Positions 5,428 to 6,930 of a stretch of 6,930 nt of DNA are shown in pieces. The notes beneath the pieces are model-generated. The model saw nothing but the letters and a program-made list of their open reading frames with translations. It had not been told where the DNA came from and made no database searches. The stretch comes from Actinomycetota bacterium (GTDB lineage Bacteria > Actinomycetota > Thermoleophilia > Gaiellales > Gaiellaceae), in assembly GCA_013811645.1 (NCBI GenBank), contig JACCUU010000031.1:1-6930 (forward strand), in the 5' to 3' direction. Position 1 is the stretch's first letter. The number at the start of each line of letters is the position of its first letter. The position numbers were made by a program, and so were the translations under genes.

Positions 5428-6341
5428 GAGGCGGCCGTCCGCTCCGCGAGCGTGTGCATCCGCTCCTCCAGCCGCAGGCGCGCCGCGGCGCGGAGCTCAT
5501 CTCTGATCTGCGCGAGCGCCGTGATCGCCTCGTCCTTCATGGCCTCGTCCACGCGGTGGTTCGAGAACTTCGCCCACGCAAAGAGATCAGCGAGCCGCCT
5601 CACTAGCCGGCCGTCCACTTCGAGCTCTCCGAGGATCCGGCCGACGTGCTCCTCGGCGGTCTCCTGGCGCACGCGTGCGAGTCCGGCGGCGGCGAAGGTG
5701 CGCTCGAGACGAGCGTACGCCGCGATCACGGCGCGGCGTGCGTCCGGTTCCGCGCGAAGGTCGTCGAGCGACTCGTCCAACACGTCGGCGGCCTCTTCGG
5801 CCAGCCGGATTTGGCCGGGATCGAGTACCTGCGCCCGCCGCCGTCCCGCGACGACGTAGGCGCCGACTCCCGCCGCGATGAGCGCCAGCACCACCAGAAC
5901 CGGGATCCAGGCAAGCTCCGGCTCGTACGTCCCGCTCGGATCGGGTCGCTCCGGCCGCGGCTCGAGGAGCTCGGGCTGCAGCCTGTCTTCCTCCTCGCGG
6001 GCAAAGGCCCCGGCCAGCCCGCGCGGCCTGAAGTACCAGATCAGCCCAAAGGCGGCGGTGAGCACGATGAACGACACGAGCATCCCGCTCCGTCGATACT
6101 TGCCCGACGCAATCTCCTCGGCGATCGCTTTTCGCTGCATCAGCCCGTAGATCAACAGCGCTGCCGCCGGAATCAGCGCGAGGAGCGCGAAGGTGAAGAA
6201 CGTATCGAGGACGATGTCGGACGGCCGCCGAGTCGCGCCCGATCCGCCTCGAGTGGACCCGGTCGCCGCGATCGCGACGACGGCCACGAGCCCGAGGACC
6301 ACGATTGCGGGCAAAAGTGCGCGCGGCGCGCTAGCCCGCAT
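5424..6341 (-). CDS. DUF4129 domain membrane protein
   Basis: A 305-residue membrane protein. Hydrophobic segments lie at about 10-27 (signal-anchor), 44-67, 87-104 and 143-165. The stretch between the third and fourth is acidic and proline-rich (EEEDRLQPELLEPRPERPDP). The C-terminal part matches DUF4129: RRAVIAAYARLERTFAAAGL (202-221), QETAEEHVGRIL (226-237) and RRLADLFAWAKFSNH (248-262), where the family usually has an Arg/Tyr/Ser ending. DUF4129 is commonly the C-terminal domain of transglutaminase-like TgpA proteins next to moxR and DUF58 genes; here it stands alone with its own membrane part. The ATG at 6341 has AAGGAG 6 bases upstream, the best conventional ribosome site in the window. 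The stop overlaps the next gene's GTG by 4 bases, and the DUF4234 gene ends 21 bases before this start. Confidence 0.9.
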   Translation of the reverse strand: MRASAPRALLPAIVVLGLVAVVAIAATGSTRGGSGATRRPSDIVLDTFFTFALLALIPAAALLIYGLMQRKAIAEEIASGKYRRSGMLVSFIVLTAAFGLIWYFRPRGLAGAFAREEEDRLQPELLEPRPERPDPSGTYEPELAWIPVLVVLALIAAGVGAYVVAGRRRAQVLDPGQIRLAEEAADVLDESLDDLRAEPDARRAVIAAYARLERTFAAAGLARVRQETAEEHVGRILGELEVDGRLVRRLADLFAWAKFSNHRVDEAMKDEAITALAQIRDELRAAARLRLEERMHTLAERTAAS

Positions 6342-6362
6342 TCCGATCTCCTTCCGTGCGTC

Positions 6363-6767
6363 CTACGCGATCGCCGGCTCGTTCGCGGGTGCGGTCGCGG
6401 CGGCCTTGCTCTCCCAGTAGCGGTTGAGCGCGCCCTGGATCTTCACGAACCACACGATGCCTCCGATGATCGGCAGCAGGACCCAGAGTCCGGTCCAGCC
6501 TGTGAAGGGTGCTTCGCGCCCGTCGGCTTGGTGCATCTTCCCGATCTCGGAGGGAATCAGGAACCAGCTGATGGGCGACACGAGGATCCAGATGACGAGG
6601 CCGAGGACGCCGCCGACCCCTATCCCCGAGTGCTCCTTGACCTCGTCCTGGGTCTTGAAGACCCAGTAGAGCGAGTAGATCCCGAGAGTGATGATGAAGA
6701 GCAGGATTCCGAAGCCGATCCCGCGCGGCTGCCCGAGTGGACCGCTGGTGGAGGGTGCTGTAGTCAT
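6363..6767 (-). CDS. DUF4234 family membrane protein
   Basis: A 134-residue membrane protein with three hydrophobic segments (about 18-36, 50-72, 90-108). The family pattern is clear in ITLGIYSLYWVFKTQDEVK (26-44), with WFLIPSEIGKMH (68-79) and the late GALNRYWES (112-120). DUF4234 proteins are small bacterial membrane proteins with no established function. I chose the ATG at 6767 (MTTAPSTSG). An in-frame ATG at 6800 would add MPPRKRAECTP and has a GGAG 11 bases upstream, but it would leave only 20 bases to the divergent folP start. No Shine-Dalgarno sequence precedes 6767; CAGAAT 8 bases upstream resembles a -10 element for a leaderless message. It is the first gene of the minus-strand run, 21 bases before the DUF4129 gene, and probably shares its transcript. 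Confidence 0.9.
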   Translation of the reverse strand: MTTAPSTSGPLGQPRGIGFGILLFIITLGIYSLYWVFKTQDEVKEHSGIGVGGVLGLVIWILVSPISWFLIPSEIGKMHQADGREAPFTGWTGLWVLLPIIGGIVWFVKIQGALNRYWESKAAATAPANEPAIA

Positions 6768-6820
6768 GGGAGTGCATTCTGCGCGCTTTCGCGGGGGCAT
6801 GCGGCGTTACGCTCCACGGC
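6768..6820. promoter_or_regulatory. Short divergent spacer, possible leaderless promoters for folP and the minus-strand run
   Basis: Only 53 bases separate the two divergent starts. On the plus strand TACGCT (6808-6813) fits the TANNNT -10 pattern and ends 7 bases before the folP GTG, the spacing of leaderless messages in actinobacteria. On the minus strand CAGAAT ends 8 bases before the ATG at 6767. Neither has a recognisable -35 box, so both are tentative. If the DUF4234 gene starts at 6800 instead, its promoter must lie inside folP. Confidence 0.3.
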
Positions 6821-6930
6821 GTGACCTCGTCCGGGCGTCTGCCGATCGACGATCGCTGGCCACGTCCGGCGGTCATGGGCGTCGTGAACGTCACGCCGGA
6901 CAGCTTCTCCGACGGAGGTCGCTTCTCGAC
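6821..6930 (+). CDS. folP: Dihydropteroate synthase, N-terminal part (3' end outside window)
   Basis: Thirty-six codons from a GTG at 6821 run off the window. Residues 19-33 (MGVVNVTPDSFSDGG) are the first signature of dihydropteroate synthase, which condenses 6-hydroxymethyl-7,8-dihydropterin diphosphate with 4-aminobenzoate in cytoplasmic folate synthesis; the Asn of this motif binds the diphosphate/metal in known structures. The preceding RLPIDDRWPRPAV is a typical short lead-in. No Shine-Dalgarno sequence is visible; a TANNNT element 7 bases upstream suggests a leaderless transcript. The gene is divergent from the MoxR run and has no evident functional link to it. Identity is very secure despite the truncation. 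Confidence 0.95.
   Translation, partial: MTSSGRLPIDDRWPRPAVMGVVNVTPDSFSDGGRFS

Noticed and set aside
5646..6824. 392-codon open frame on the plus strand opposite the DUF4129 and DUF4234 genes
   Set aside because: Asp/Arg/His-rich with no domain or hydrophobic pattern; antisense to two well-supported membrane protein genes.
1..6930. CRISPR arrays, tRNA/rRNA genes, insertion sequences, phage or toxin-antitoxin genes
   Set aside because: I saw no regularly spaced repeats, no tRNA-like cloverleaf, no transposase motifs or terminal inverted repeats, and no recombinase or toxin-antitoxin signatures on either strand.

Overview
High-GC bacterial chromosomal DNA. Strong G/C preference at third codon positions, several GTG starts, 4-bp GTGA gene overlaps and few Shine-Dalgarno sites point to an actinobacterium-like genome. 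The protein style (MoxR/DUF58 cluster, DUF4129, DUF4234, YkwD-type CAP protein) would suit a deep-branching actinobacterial class such as Thermoleophilia, but that placement is inference.

Layout. The left edge (1-134, +) holds the acidic, proline-rich C-terminus of an unidentified protein. A 418-base convergent gap (135-552) follows; it carries small hairpins and two mutually exclusive, possibly decayed reading frames. From 553 to about 6767 every gene lies on the minus strand. In transcription order these are: a DUF4234 membrane protein, a DUF4129 membrane protein, a short two-helix membrane protein, a MoxR AAA+ ATPase, a DUF58 protein, a polytopic membrane protein, a secreted CAP/SCP-domain protein, and a membrane protein with a helical cytoplasmic-type middle. 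Gene spacing is tight (4-bp overlap, 20-60 base gaps, one 34-base overlap). The exception is a 162-base structured spacer between moxR and the DUF58 gene. At the right edge (6821-6930, +) folP (dihydropteroate synthase) starts divergently from the run.

How the genes fit together. The core is a MoxR-DUF58-DUF4129 system. MoxR ATPases act as chaperone-like AAA+ motors on von Willebrand-A-like partners, and DUF58 proteins are their usual neighbours. Such loci often also encode a transglutaminase-like membrane protein (TgpA type) that carries DUF4129; here DUF4129 sits on its own membrane protein and no transglutaminase is visible in the window. A secreted CAP protein and two unassigned membrane proteins occupy the distal end, so a cell-envelope role is likely. 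The substrate cannot be read from the sequence.

Most noteworthy points: the membrane gene after DUF58 appears to start at an AUA codon behind a near-perfect Shine-Dalgarno sequence, overlapping the DUF58 end; a long imperfect hairpin lies 9 bases before the DUF58 start codon; and the convergent gap contains a fragment resembling the oxyanion motif of alpha/beta hydrolases.
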